Shown in pieces: positions 11,608 through 23,609 of a stretch of 64,000 bases of DNA (positions within the stretch are counted from its first letter, which is position 1; each line of letters starts with the position of its first letter). The notes under the pieces are model-generated. The model was not told the origin of the DNA, ran no database searches, and worked only from the letters and a program-made list of their open reading frames with translations. The DNA is from Atherinomorus stipes (Eukaryota > Chordata > Actinopteri > Atheriniformes > Atherinidae), in the NCBI GenBank assembly GCA_023101725.1, contig JALJCO010003891.1, forward strand, positions 1-64,000, read 5' to 3'. Position numbers and translations under genes: made by a program.

Positions 11608-12112
11608 CATCCATCCATCCATTTTCTTCCGCTTGTCTGAGGTCGGGTTGCGGGGACAGCTGCCTAAGCAGGGAAGCCCAGACTTCCCCGGTCACATTCA
11701 CCAACTCATCCGAGGGGATCCCAAGAAGTTCCCAGGTCAGCCGAGAAACGTAGTCCCTCCAGCCTCTCCTGGGTGTTCCCCAGGGTCTCCTGCCAGTGTT
11801 ATATGCATGGAACACCTCATCAGGGAGGCGTCCAGGAGGCATCCTGACCAGATGCCTGAGCCACCTCATCTGGCTCCTCTCGATGAGGATGAGCAGCGGT
11901 TCTACTTTAAGCCCCTCCCAGATGACCGAGCTTCTTACCCTAAAGAAGAGCCCGGCCACCCTGCAGAGGAAACTCATTTTGGACATTTGTTCACAATCTA
12001 GTTCTTTCAGTTACTACCCACAGCTTGTGACCATAGTTGATGGAATGTAGATTGACCAGGAGCTTCATCTTCTGGCTCAGCTTCTCCTTTACCATGACAG
12101 ATTGATGCAGAG
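11608..12112 (-). mobile_element. RTE-clade (Rex3-like) LINE 3' end, ORF fragment and tail
   Basis: On the minus strand the sequence encodes a recognisable C-terminal region of a teleost RTE-type ORF: RSQMRWLRHLVRMPPGRLP, then TGRRPWGTPRRGWRDYVSRL, then LLGIPSDELVNVTGEVWASL, ending in a (GGAT)n-type tail (CATCCATCCATCC on +). This is the 3' end only; endonuclease and RT core are absent, as expected from 5' truncation on insertion. Frame breaks occur near 11986-12010, where similarity continues without an open frame. Rex3/RTE is assigned by recognition of the ORF end and tail. Confidence 0.85.
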
Positions 12113-12936
12113 AAGAAAGACACAAATAAGAAAAATGTATCTTGGATTTTCTTTTAAAGGAGATCTTTTCCATGTGAGAGTAAAGTTTTGTGTGGTTTTT
12201 ATGATTAATTAACTTTCAGGATTGATCAGAAGTCTCTTTATCCACGAGGTTCCAAGTTTTTACCTTTTATGTTCCCTGGCAAACTCTAATTTCCTGTCTA
12301 ATGCTCTTTTTGGAAAGCCTAATGTTTTTTCCTGGCATGTTTCCCATACATGTCAGATTTGTGCAAAGTATTTCTGACTAGAAAAATTCAAAGTTGCCTT
12401 CAGAACCAATAAAGTGTGTGTGTGCGTGTGTGTGTTAAGACTTCTTTCATCAAGAAATGATACCAGTGATGCTGGCACAGCGAGGCCTAGAGCCTGCTCA
12501 GGTTCAACATATACTATCATCTGGTGTAGCTGTAGCTAACCCTTGCAAGGGGGATCTTGCTTATCTGTACTACGGTAAGCTACTGGTAATCAACTCAGTA
12601 ATTCAACCCAGGCTTTCCCAACATAGGTCTGCTGGTGCTGCCAAAATGAGGAAAAAAGCTAACAAAAGAAAAACATGCCGCAGTGAAACTGTCAAACAAC
12701 TAATCCCCATGAGTGGCAGATCATAAAGGAACAATCACATCTGTGATAAGTCATTGAATTGTTACTGGAAGCATTCTCATTGTTTTTCAACAACAATTTT
12801 ACCCCTTTTCATTCAGCTGGAACCTGAGCAGCAGCAAGTGATGCTGGGTCCAAGATAACAGCATCGTTTGAACCAGTACTTTTTCCTAATGTTGTTTTTG
12901 CCCCCCGATGAGAACAAGTAGGCTCAGACATTGTAG
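12113..12936. other. Unassigned; (TG)n microsatellite
   Basis: A TGTG-rich tract lies near 12414-12434. An 89-codon frame at 12457-12726 has no recognised domain and a Lys/Arg-rich end. I do not support it as a gene. Confidence 0.55.
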
Positions 12937-13604
12937 TTAAAGGTTAAATATGGATCATTTTTATTAAAAGCTATATATTTTTTTAAATAATACCTTCACA
13001 AGTTGTTTGGGGGTGTACAGAATGAAAGTACATTTCCCAGAAAAATTATATTTAGCCTAAAAATAATTATAAAATAAATTTTTACCGGTTCGATAATGGC
13101 ATTTTATTTACGTCTATAAGCCGATACACACCGCCATTGCGGGTTGCCAAATACGATCTGTGTGTGGCATTAGTATTTTGGGCACAGTTAGGCTGGTACA
13201 GGGGGAAACAGTGGATACGGAGAGTGAAGCAGCTGCTTCAGAGCCCTGGAGATGTTATTTGTTTCTGAGGAGGAGTGACCTGAGAAGAGCAAAACCTGGA
13301 GTAAATTTGGTTGAAGACTTCACTAAATGGACCCACATAAACATTTTCCATGGCGTCAAAACACGGAAATGGCGACTTTTCTCCTGGATTGGTAAGCTAG
13401 CTTGTTTGCTGACATGGCTAACGTTAGCTGTCAGTTATAAACTCCTCTGTGTTACTTGTTGGACATGCTGCAGACTGTTGGTCACTTGCGTATCAGCAGT
13501 GAGCCTGGCATCCCAGCGGCTGGAGTTGTTTTTCTGCCGTTGCAACTACAACCTAGACACACGTGATGTCGCTGTTCTGTCCGTATTCCATATTCAACCT
13601 TTAA
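12937..13604 (+). mobile_element. TTAA-flanked MITE, family I, copy B (complete, 668 bp)
   Basis: Both ends are present: TTAAAGGTTAAATATGGA (12937-12954) and its inverted copy TCCATATTCAACCTTTAA (13587-13604), 17 of 18 positions matching including the TTAA. TTAA duplication with AGG-starting ends fits Kolobok/T2-type MITEs; piggyBac-type also uses TTAA but usually has CCC starts. The interior includes the palindrome GAAGCAGCTGCTTC. A long chance frame at 13160-13660 runs through it but shows no domain. Confidence 0.88.
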
Positions 13605-14730
13605 TCCATGTACAGTGTATTTTATTACTTTCCATTAACATCAAAGAAAAAAAAATCTAAAACTTTGACAAAAATAAGCAGTACACATCTGCTAAGCAAC
13701 TGGCCCTAAAAAACACTAAAGTCTGACCCCTGTATGAGGGAGGGGTGGCAGGAGGCACCGTCAGACTCTGGCAACAGGGTTCAATGAAAGGTGGGCTTCC
13801 CTGTTGAAGCACTGGCTGGATATTTTGGACACTATCATTGTAAATAGGGGAGCAGATTGCAACATACTGCATACATGTATTCTCCCTTTACAGACACGGT
13901 AATGATGCTGCCACACTAAACACAAGGTCTTGTGCCATACAGAGGTAATAGTGAATGTGTATGTATATGGGTGTGCATATAGGCTTTTAAATCGGTTGTG
14001 ATTATAGATTAAATGGTTCATTTGTTGTTGTTTTTTTCTCAAATAAAGGTAGCAGATGAGATGTTTGTGTGCTCAGAGGGATACTTTTAAACCAGGCTTG
14101 TTCACTTTTCGGTTTACATGTTTCATTAGATGTTGAGAATGTTCATATAGGTGTAGGTGGTCAGGAAATTTCATTACACTCTTACAATGCTTATGCCAAA
14201 GTGGATGCTACCTGTAATCTGTCAAGAAGAAGGAAATCTTGCAGCCCCTGAGCCTGTGGCCTCCACCTCTAGACCCACACAAAGATCACAACTGGTACTG
14301 AATTAACTATATTCTAAACTAGATTGTTGGCGACAGCTACATCTTTCCTCAAGTACGCCTTGCAAGAAAACAAAGCTTAGAGGTTAAAGCAACCGTGACT
14401 GTATTTACTTCAAGCTGAACAGAAAATGTGAGGAAACTGCAAGAGTTAGTTCCAGCTGGACATCGGATATAAAAGTTCCTCTTAAAACTGCAGTTTGGCT
14501 GTAATGGTAACAAAGCTATGTCAAAATCTTATTTACTGAATTAAACTTTATATCGTAACAATGTCTTCTTCAGGCAACATACTGTCAAGACATGGCAAAC
14601 CATCACATAACAAAGACAATTTTAGAATCAAGGGAAAGCAAAACGATCTTGTTTGAACAGTTTGATTGCATGAAATAAATTCTATATATATATATTTTAT
14701 CTATTTCAACGTAGATACAGCACAACAACC
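13605..14730. other. Unassigned DNA between MITE and Harbinger pseudogene
   Basis: Several overlapping short frames on both strands without motifs. It may hold the 3' part of the Harbinger element whose transposase relic follows. Confidence 0.5.
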
Positions 14731-14734
14731 AACC

Positions 14735-15290
14735 GCTGTGAGGAGTGTTAATGGGGGGGACTCTTTCATTTTTCAAGTATTCTGTGATTTCATCTCTGCC
14801 AGCATTGAAGTCTAATGTAATGGGGTCTGCAACATCTGCTGGCCGTGCAATAACTGGAGGGGCAATATTTGTTGTACAACAGAGGCTGCCATTATTTGAC
14901 AAGCCCAGCTGGAGGACCTTCTGAAGTCCACCTAGCACCTGAAGCAGGCTTTCAGGATGTCGGGTCATTTCAGTTCTGACTCTGGGTTTTGTCAGGGGCA
15001 TATTAAATCTTTGTTGTGGCCCTGTAGCTGGGTCAGTGTAGAGGGTCATGAGGAAGGACTGGCAGGCGTATCCCCTGTCTCTCAGCAACACTCCACTGGG
15101 AAAATCCTGAAGCTGAAAAGGATTTTTTGTCACAATCACTGCATTTCAAACAAGTTTTGTATATTGCACATACATCGTACCTGTAACTGCGTAGCAGGCG
15201 GAAAATTCAGGAGTCATGCACAGACTCTGACTACCTTGGATCAACATTTGTGACAATACCGTGATGGTCATCTGCAAGAGCAGTAGGAGA
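14735..15290 (-). pseudogene. PIF/Harbinger transposase pseudogene, two exons
   Basis: Minus strand. Upstream exon (about 15290-15181) reads VTNVDPR, stop, SVHDS, stop, IFR: the G/SVHDSRIF block of Harbinger (HARBI1-like) DDE nucleases, with two in-frame stops. It ends at a donor (CAG|GTACG). After a 68-bp gap, acceptor CTTTTCAG| at 15113 opens the next exon: FPSGVLLRDRGYACQSFLMT, then a GPQQRFN block with KPRVRTEMT, matching the family's 'GDxGYxxxxxLMTP...RFNxAHxxTR' segment that carries the second catalytic Asp. Further down the frame shifts (the CLGGL and AxVVLHNIA-like block is split between frames). Decayed; not functional. A possible trans source, now dead, for nearby Harbinger-like elements. 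Confidence 0.8.
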
Positions 15291-17627
15291 TAACATGGTG
15301 TATAGGATGATTGCAAATGTGGCATCAGTGTTTATCTCACAAGCCTCCAAGGTTTTCCAATTCAAATGATAAATTAGACTCCGCTTTACCCACCGAATAC
15401 ATTTATCATACAAACCTTTAGTGTTTTACGCAATAAATTTGACAGTATAACCAGATGAGTTTAGCACCTATAACTGAGGAAACTTAAGAAAGGGAGTTTA
15501 ATCCACTTTAAGTATCACTTTTACATTAATCATGTGATGAATTTAGAATAAAGTAGCCTTTTACATTTATCTCCAAAGACACATTAATGTTTTAGAGGTG
15601 ACTCATAAATGAGAAAAACCTATACGATGAAATGAGGTAGCTACTATATGTACATGCTATTCCATAAAAAGCCCCCTTTCTATGGTCCGTATTAGCAAGT
15701 GCCCTGGGAACACAACAAATGGGTCTAGAAGCTGTCAGAGCACAGACGCATTGATTGCATAGCAGACAGTATTTTGCTTAGATTTTCAGCATCAGCATGA
15801 ATGAAAATGCCTTTTGTAAGAAATGGTTGTATTTTGTCTCTGTGACAAAGTGTGTTGCTCCAGTTTGTCATTTAAGAGATATGACTGATGTAGTTTACAG
15901 AGAAGTACTATTCCTTCATCTTAAAGCCTGTGTATCACAGGTGTTCATCCAGTCTCATAATACTCTTGTCCTTCTTAGAGAACATCTCACTGTCCACACA
16001 CCGAGGTACACTGCATCTTCCAAAAACTGATGCCATTTTCTAAGAGAGAGAATTGGTCAGGAAATACTGCTTTTATATGTGTTAATCTCTTATCTAGGTT
16101 AGGTTCCCACAATAAGTTGCCATGGTGATATGGTCTGGTAAGAAGTGAACAATCTTCATGATACAGAAAATCCGGAGCTGAACCTGAAGTGACTTTAATA
16201 AGCCACTACTCTGCTTTACAGTACAGGCCCCTGGACAAAGTAGTTATATAAAATCAAAAAATCCTATTTCCCAAAAGTCTGGACGTAAACAGAAGTCATT
16301 GACTTGGAAATTATCTAAAGCCTGAATATTTTAAAATGTGGAATTTACCTGCATGTTTGAAAACTCTGGGCCATGGGTATCTTTACCCCCTGCTGCACTA
16401 CAATGGGGGTGGGGGGATGGAAGGCCTTCTCTGACAAAAGACTGACTGGTTGGGCTGTGTGTTACTCCAGCAGCTGTAAATGTTTTTTTCGATGGTGCTA
16501 TCACAAATCTGGTTTACTTTACTGTATGCACCAAGGGGCTCAATTGCTATGTGTAATATTAATAAAAAAGAAATGACTGAATGAGCCTCATTCATCTGAC
16601 ATTTGATCCAGCTATTTAGTTAATGTTGGAGCCGATATCCGAGCCTGGTATCAGATTGGTACATCTCTAGCTTTGATGGCTGAAGGTGTGATTTGATGAT
16701 GGTAAAAACAAAGTAATGTATGCAAGACCATTCCAAAACAACAAAACCATAAAGAAATGAAGGATCACAAAGTCTTAAAATGGAAGCGATACAGCAGTCA
16801 GCCACTTGTAAAAATGAATGAGTTATTTGACAGCCCTGTTGGCCAGCACTGCAGTCTGTGACTGGATGCTGCCTGGACACAGACAAGTGGCATGAAGCTT
16901 GGATTGAGCACTAAGTGTGGGGTTTCCAGAAGTTTCCAGGAACAAGAGCATGGTTCTTATGTTTGCTCACACTGCCAGTGATGACTGTACAGTCGACTCA
17001 GATGGGAGTTCTTGCCTGAAGTGATAGAAGCTCAGCCCTCTCCTTGTTTAACTGTTACTGCAGTATTAGAGTTAGCTCAATTTGTGATGAGCCTACAAGT
17101 GTGTAGACAGAATCCTACACACTGAAGATGTAAAATAGGGAAAACATGGACATTTTCCACGCTGGGATACAGCAATATGATGCTGTTGGAGTAAAAATGG
17201 GGGACCAAACACAAAAGATTCCACCCTCAAGGAGACATAGTAGGGTATTTTAGTGAGTTTCTTATTAAGCTTTCCAGAAAGGGCTCTATTGTTATGGAGC
17301 CACAATAAGCCCACAGAGGGAGTGTGTCAGAGTGGATGGATAGGCCAATAAACAACACTAGAGACTGTTGTTCTCTTGTGCTGTTGTGACTCTTTTATTG
17401 TAATAATCATATTTGCAGTCCTCTGATCTTAACAAAACCCTCGATTGTCTAACACAAACTGCTTTCATACATCATTCTGGATGGAAAGTCAACACATTAG
17501 CCTCTTTGCCAGCTTCAAGAGTCCGTTTACTGTATAAACTTGTGTTTATAGTCTTACAGAAGCCTATTGAAAGTCAAAAACATGATTGCATGTATCTGAA
17601 AGAAGTGCAGGGTTAAATGCACCTGCA
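15291..17627. other. Unassigned upstream DNA
   Basis: A minus-strand frame at 15231-15413 partly overlaps the Harbinger relic and may continue it upstream. No catalytic motif is readable beyond 15290. The rest has no supported gene or clear repeat. Confidence 0.5.
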
Positions 17628-18350
17628 CTGGGGGGTATTCCGGAAAGGAGGCTTAACAAATGCTGCAACAAAGCCTGAGCTCTGGCTCGCTAAATCCTCT
17701 GAAAACTTATCCCGCTCTATCGGTTCCACAACTCCAGCTATGAACCAGCTTTCACAAGCCGGCTTGATGAGGCAAAGAAGGAGAATGAGAGGCATCACCT
17801 ATGGAGCTCAGAAATCACGATGAAAATGGTAAAATGTTGAGCACCCTACTGTTTGTAGATGAAATTGCAGGTCGTCCTTTAAGCTTATGAGGAGGAGAAA
17901 ATTATAATACTGGTGGAAAAAAAAACCAACACATTTGCATCCAGCACCGCCCACTGCCACACTGGTGGAGGATTTCCAGCAAAGTCAGTGTGTAAGGATG
18001 TAAGACGCAGTAACTCACTGTACTACTTGCTGACTTGAGTTATTTGATTGTCAGCTTTATTCTTTTAATTACTAAGTTTAGTTTAATCTGATCCTATTTC
18101 ATTCAGTTATCAGATGTTACCGTTTCGAAGCAGAAGATGTGGAAATTCTGAATATTGATAACATATGTAGCTATGAAAATATGGATAAGTTGCACTTTCT
18201 TCAAACCATTTTAAATTAAAATGGTTGTGAAATATTTAATAACACACAATGACCTTACCACAAGTCATGATGCTGCATAAATGATCATCGGGTACCGGCT
18301 CCACGATGGTGGCACATTATTGCATAGTACGCACATTGAATACCCTCTCA

Positions 18351-18404
18351 GGATGGACCCTCAGACCAGGACGGAACCCCAGACCAGGACGGACCCTCAG
18401 ACCA
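18351..18404 (+). repeat. 18-bp minisatellite, three units
   Basis: Three consecutive 18-bp units of the form GGAYGGAMCCYCAGACCA at 18351-18368, 18369-18386 and 18387-18404. The unit length is a multiple of three, so the frame through it reads a six-residue repeat (GRTLRP-like), but no gene is supported. Confidence 0.9.
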
Positions 18405-18485
18405 CGCAAGATCATTCATGACATGTGTTTTGCTGTAGACCACATTGTAACTGGTTTGCGCCCCAGGATTAGGGTCAGGCTCTGG

Positions 18486-18570
18486 TCAGGGGTCTGCATC
18501 CTGCAGCTCCAGAGCCACAAGTGGCTCTTTGTACTTTCTACATGGTTCCCTATTTGACTAAAAATAATGA
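18486..18570 (+). mobile_element. hAT-type terminal fragment (CAGGGGTCTGCATCCTGCAG)
   Basis: CAGGGGTCTGCATCCTGCAG followed by CTCCAGAGCCACAAGTGGCT matches the widespread vertebrate hAT end that begins CAGGGGTCTGCAACCTGCGG. Only one end is clear. Confidence 0.6.
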
Positions 18571-19227
18571 AGAACCAATAAATGTTTTTTTTTAATATAA
18601 CATTTGTAGGTTTTAGCATTTTTTTCATAAAATAATTGTGTTGAATTACCACAACAAGACACTAAAAGTACTGTAATACTAGCAAATTTTCTACAGCAGG
18701 CCAAAGTATTGATCAAAAATGATGTTACATTTTTTAAGGCCATGAAACATTTGCAGCTCTGCGGATGAGAAAATGTGGGAGGGTATGCTTGATCTCCAGG
18801 AAATACCCATCAAATTCATCTGTATTTGGGATCAAGTGAGTTTACATATGGATCAAAAAGATTTGTTAGATGAAGGAGCAACTGTGTGCGGAAACAATAT
18901 CATTCAGAATTTGACAGACGTCGAGATACAGTTTAATAATATTGTCAAGGTGAAAGGCATGTATAATTTATGCCTCTACATCTATGGGACCTTTTTCAAA
19001 TAGAAATGCCACTTTCTGATTGAAGGGAAGCCACTGCTCTCAGAAACAAAGCCAGATAAGTTAACATAGTCTGGAACAAAACCTCCCTACCAGGTTATGT
19101 TCACAGCATATGTTTCTGGATAAACTTAGCTTGATTAGCCTTTTTGGAACATTAAACCCAGGGTTACTGTTTAATCTGGGTTAACATTGCCAGCTAAGCT
19201 ACTAAACCTGCTCCTTGGAATACCCCC

Positions 19228-21130
19228 CTGAACTGCTCTCAGTAAATTGTTACACCTGTCTTTTGATTTAAATAGTGGTTAAAGAACACAGTGTAAATAT
19301 ACAAGAATATTCATGGCTTTGCTTTTTACTGTCAAGTCTTCACAGCCTGTATCTAACATAATACAAGGTTTAACTCAGCAGAAAAGTCATGTTTGTGCCA
19401 GTGAATGGATCACTTGGCACCTTGTCATGAATTCAGTGTGACAGTTGATGTAATAGGTCCACAACACCAGACTGCATCACCTGCCAATTAATTAATCTTG
19501 GAGGGTTCAGTCAGGCCTATGAAATCCCATTGTAATTAATCAAATGCCACCAGAATACACTGTCACTTAACCCAAATTTGAAGGATAATTACCCAAATGG
19601 GAATATGTGGAGGTTTTTCCTTTAACATAATATCTACTTTTAAATGAGGAAATTAGGGATATTTCTGTATATTCACAGCATGGGGCTGACAGATTTACCA
19701 GGGTGCAAATAAATCACTGCTGAGTTCTAACTGGCTTCAAGGAGATGTATCTGCATAGGAGCCCTATCAAGATGAGTTTAACAAAGTAGTTGAGAAGGAA
19801 GCATACATTTGGAGCCACTGCAAGGAAATCCAATTTGGTTTCATGCTTGCAGCGTTTATTGTGTTAGATTTTATCATAAGACCCAAGGCTTTAGCTTCTT
19901 AAAAGTAGACTTGAGGGCCAAAGGGAAGGGAGGAACCCCATTGTGTTAAAAGACGACCAGGAACTGAGCAGAATACTAAAACTCTTGTCAACTCTACCAC
20001 TTTCACCTAATATAAAGAGTGAAAGATCTTTCAAGTACATCTGTGAAGGTTGCAGTAGGAGAGCGGGAGGAGTGATGTGGAGAACGGCAAAGAGAAAGTG
20101 AAAGGAGATGAAGGGAAATTGCAGGAAACACAGGCAAGCACTTAGGTTAAGCTCAGCTTTCCAGACTGCTGATATTTAGCTTTAACTAGATTTGGTGATT
20201 GTTTGTGCTGTCAGGCTGACATTTGTCTCATAATACAGTCTACTGTGAGGTTGGCGGTGTCACTTTCTTGTTTCCCCACAACGATGATGACTACGAGTAG
20301 AGTGCGTCACCTGTGGAGCTTCCGGGATAAAACAATCAAAACAAACACAGATTGCTCATCTTAGACAAAGTTTATTTAGCATTTTTTTTCCTTTGTTAAA
20401 AAAGCAGCATCTCAGACAAGTGATGTTTCAGTATTTTACTCAAAGGTTGAACATTTTTTTTAAAAACATGCTTTAAAATCATCACATTTGGCTTTTTTCC
20501 AATCAAGAAGAGAAGAAAATAATTATGGAATTACAGCATCCTGAGGGGAAAAATGATTGACTAGACTTGGGATTTGTGCTTTTAAAACAGACTTTATTCA
20601 TAGGTTGTAACTGCAGATTAATTTCCATATTAAAAGTAAGTAATTGCAGATCTTTATAAGCTGTTGCACCTGGTTGGCTGAAAAGAAATGTGTCCCAACA
20701 AGAGCACTGTCAGTGGGAGCAGAGGAAAGGATTATAAATAAAAGCTTCTTTCAGCAGGTAGTTTAACTCTGAGGGAGGCAAAAGATGTTGATTGTTCCCA
20801 ATCAGCTGTCTGAAATTTGATGCAAAAAGTGGGGAAGGCTGCAGAAGGTTAAAAAGATAAAGATGCAGAAGTTCTGCTTTTGGAGCATATTTTACTGGGG
20901 AAATTGGTTTCCTGTTGATCAAAATGCTCTGTCTTATCGGCTGTTCAACTTAGGAAATGATGACATAAAAAGGCGAGCAGCAGAGATGACATAATGCTAA
21001 CAACTAAGCTTATCACCACACACAAGCTCCACTCTTTTGTCATTCATTTCTTTCCAAAACAAACACAATGATATTGAGTGAAAAACTGAAGATCAGCTGA
21101 TAAGTGAGATCACTGCTTGACATGTGCTTC

Positions 21131-21174
<44 letters not shown>

Positions 21175-21674
21175 TTAAACTTCCACTTTACTGCACTTAT
21201 AAGCCAGGTCTTCTTGCACAGGCACAATGTATCCTGGGTGGATAGCAGAGGGCCTCATATCAGGGGCAACACCACGCACACCTTAATGGAAGTTTACAGT
21301 GGACAAAATGGAAACGGTCATGGACCGTGTACAACTGGATCAAAGTGATATTTAGTAATGAATAATGAATTTGCATTGGACAAAGAGATGATGCCCAATT
21401 CTATGTTTTTTTGGAGGTCAAGAAGAAAAAATTTCTCATTCATTATATGTGGTTGAATTCAGCTAAATTATTGTTTCCCAGCCTTCGGTCCCCTGAATAC
21501 GACAGGGGGTCCCAGTTGCTTTGACTGTTCAGAGCCAAGGTGATTTAAATAAAGGCCATGTCCTCACAGAGACGAGTTAAGGTGTATACTGCATGCTGAA
21601 GTGTTTTTTCTTTTGGGCGTTTCATTCACATGGAAAGATAGCGTTTTGGAGCCTGAAGAGATTATTTGCACCAT
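19228..21674. other. Unassigned; contains a 39-nt poly(A) run
   Basis: No gene supported. A run of 39 A residues lies at 21134-21172. The sequence upstream of it shows no recognisable coding or SINE body, so a retroposed copy is not demonstrated. Confidence 0.55.
21134..21172 (+). repeat. Poly(A) tract, 39 nt
   Basis: Uninterrupted A run directly visible; the base immediately before it is T and the bases after are CTTTAAAC. Confidence 0.95.
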
Positions 21675-22138
21675 CTTGAGGCAAGATTAAGAAACGAAAT
21701 TCGCGACTGGCGCTTCAGGTTACTGCAGCCACGAGCCAAGCCGTCATGGGAGCGTGCACAAACTGAAGCTATAATGTTGCTCACTAATCTTTTTCTTCTT
21801 AGTTACTCTTTTTAGTGTCTTTCAGTTGATCTGGATCGTTTGCTGATGGCAGAAGAATCCATAACTATCGCTTACAGTGTTTGAATTCACTGCAACCATC
21901 TTCTTACTGTATCAAAACTGCTGATGTAGGTCATTTGACGTCACGTTCGCAGGGCAGCGCGGGAAATTCGGACACCGAATTGCAGCGCATTTTGCAGCAC
22001 ACAGCCTGTCCAAGGCAATGGAGAGAAACGTGGGTGGAAACGTTTTTTGGGGTATTTAGCGCTTCATCACCCAATAGTACTAAAAAAATAGACATGCATG
22101 TTTGTTTGTTTTTAAAATTCCTGCCTCTAGTCCCTTAA
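21675..22138 (+). mobile_element. TTAA-flanked MITE, family III, copy 1 (left end truncated)
   Basis: Near-identical to the complete copy at 63153-63635 from CTTGAGGCAAGATTAAG to the right end GCCTCTAGTCCCTTAA. The first bases of the left terminus are replaced by unrelated sequence and the right end has lost one T of CCCTTTAA. Shared interior landmark: GGGAAATTCGGACACCGAAT. Confidence 0.85.
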
Positions 22139-22672
22139 ATTAATGAGATGTTTGAGAAATGCTACAGTGCAGATGATGGATCAATATTTTGAAAACGATG
22201 TAAGGCTACATGTTTGTAACCTTTGGTTTTGTCAAAGGAAAGAAAATGGCCAGAATTAGTCATTTATGGTGAGAAGAAGCAATTGAAAGATTAAAACTCC
22301 CCCTTCAACATGGGGAGGATGGGATTCAAAACCTTTTTGTAGTTGCATGAAGGGGGTCCTCAGGAAAGATAGTTTTGGAACCATGGAGATAAAAGACCAG
22401 AGGAGATGGCAGTCATTACTTCTGTGGTTTATGCACAAGTGAACTTTGAATTTTTTTTATTTTTTTTTTACACTTTTGTTAATCAAAATAAATAAATAAA
22501 AAATAAAATAAAATGAGTTGATACTGAGGGCATTTTTGGATGGCCATCAGATGTAACCCAATTAAAAAACAAAACAGAACAAAATCAAACTTTGGCATTA
22601 GTTTGTCACAATACTTCATAAAAGCCAAAAGGGCTAAAACACAGTTTAATATGTTCACTTCTGCATTATTAA

Positions 22673-22745
22673 CCCCCCCCCCCCCCCCACCACACACACC
22701 ACCACACACCACCACACACACACACACCCACCCACCCACACATGC
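22673..22745 (+). repeat. Poly(C) plus (CA)n/(CCA)n microsatellite
   Basis: Directly visible C run followed by CACACACACC/CCACACACC units. Confidence 0.95.
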
Positions 22746-23170
22746 ACACTCACACTTTTCTTGGTAGAAATATTCAGCTGAACTTCCTTCAGTAGGAGCA
22801 ATTCCATTTTATATTATTTTTTCAGAGTTCCTGTAGTGATAGTTGTGTTACCGGAAGTACAGGGGTAGGAACCATTGGTTCTGGACGAGTGTTCTGGGGG
22901 GCAGCATTTCTCAATAAAGTACCAAGTTGACTTCACGAGACTCATGTCGTCTGTTGTCAAACTGAGCTAAGGAAATAAACGCCTTACGGCCAACTGAACA
23001 ACTGCCGCAGAAACTAATATCTTTCACACATGCTGTACATGTCAAAGATGGTTTACTTTGCGGTTTTGAGTCTAAAAACCTTCTAACTGGACTGACTTGG
23101 CCCCCCTCTCTTTTTTAATTGTAGAATATCTTCATAAATTAGAATGACCTGCCCTGAACAACAAAGAAGA

Positions 23171-23205
23171 AGTTGTTCTCATTTGCACCGCAAATGAGAA
23201 CAACT
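23171..23205. repeat. Perfect hairpin, 16-bp arms, 3-nt loop
   Basis: AGTTGTTCTCATTTGC, loop ACC, GCAAATGAGAACAACT. No T-run or coding context follows; origin unknown. Confidence 0.95.
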
Positions 23206-23609
23206 ATCTCTTTTTCAGTAGTTTTCTCGGTGAGTTACTGCTAATTGGCTCCCCTTTAAACAACCCCATCAACTAATAACCTGTATTTTAAGCAAACTTG
23301 AAGTAAAATGCAGCCGACAGCAGCATTCAGTTCAATAGAGCTGCTTGGGGCACCTAAAACAAATGGCTGAACAGGTGTGATGAGGTGCAGGGTTTGTAAA
23401 CATCCCTTCAAAATTAGTGTTCTCCAGTAGGAAAAAAAAAAGACTTTCATATTTAATTCATTTCCAGATATACAGGATTAGCACAACTTAAACAGAAATA
23501 TACAATATATGCTTTGATTTTGCAAATGTTTTTTATTATAACAGAGTGAGTTAGAATAATTATTCTATGTTTTTGTTTAAGGATTAAACTGCTGCAATCG
23601 TTATATTAT

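Larger units (their letters stand above)
17631..19227. mobile_element. PIF/Harbinger-like non-autonomous element, 1.6 kb, CTG target duplication
   Basis: Left end GGGGGTATTCCGGAAAGGAG, right end in reverse complement GGGGGTATTCCAAGGAGCAG. CTG directly flanks both ends (17628-17630 and 19228-19230), fitting the CWG 3-bp target used by a branch of Harbinger elements. The interior has no readable transposase. It carries a three-unit minisatellite and a hAT-like end inserted or captured inside. Confidence 0.75.
22139..23590. other. Unassigned; poly(C)/CA tract and a perfect hairpin
   Basis: Contains a 16-nt C run at 22673-22688 followed by CCACACA-type repeats to about 22745, and a perfect 16-bp-arm hairpin at 23171-23205. 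No gene. Confidence 0.6.

Noticed and set aside
11633..12001. Plus-strand 122-codon frame
   Set aside because: It is the antisense of the RTE LINE C-terminal coding region, which is the better explanation.
12457..12726. 89-codon frame with basic C-terminus
   Set aside because: No recognisable domain, no neighbouring exons and no repeat-protein match I can name.
13160..13660. 166-codon open frame
   Set aside because: It lies inside the family I MITE, matches non-coding repeat copies at 1-648 and 25853-26377 that do not keep the frame, and has no domain.
14957..15253. Plus-strand 98-codon frame
   Set aside because: It is antisense to the Harbinger transposase relic.
21000..21172. Processed pseudogene ending in the 39-nt poly(A)
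   Set aside because: No coding similarity or flanking target duplication could be seen upstream of the A run.
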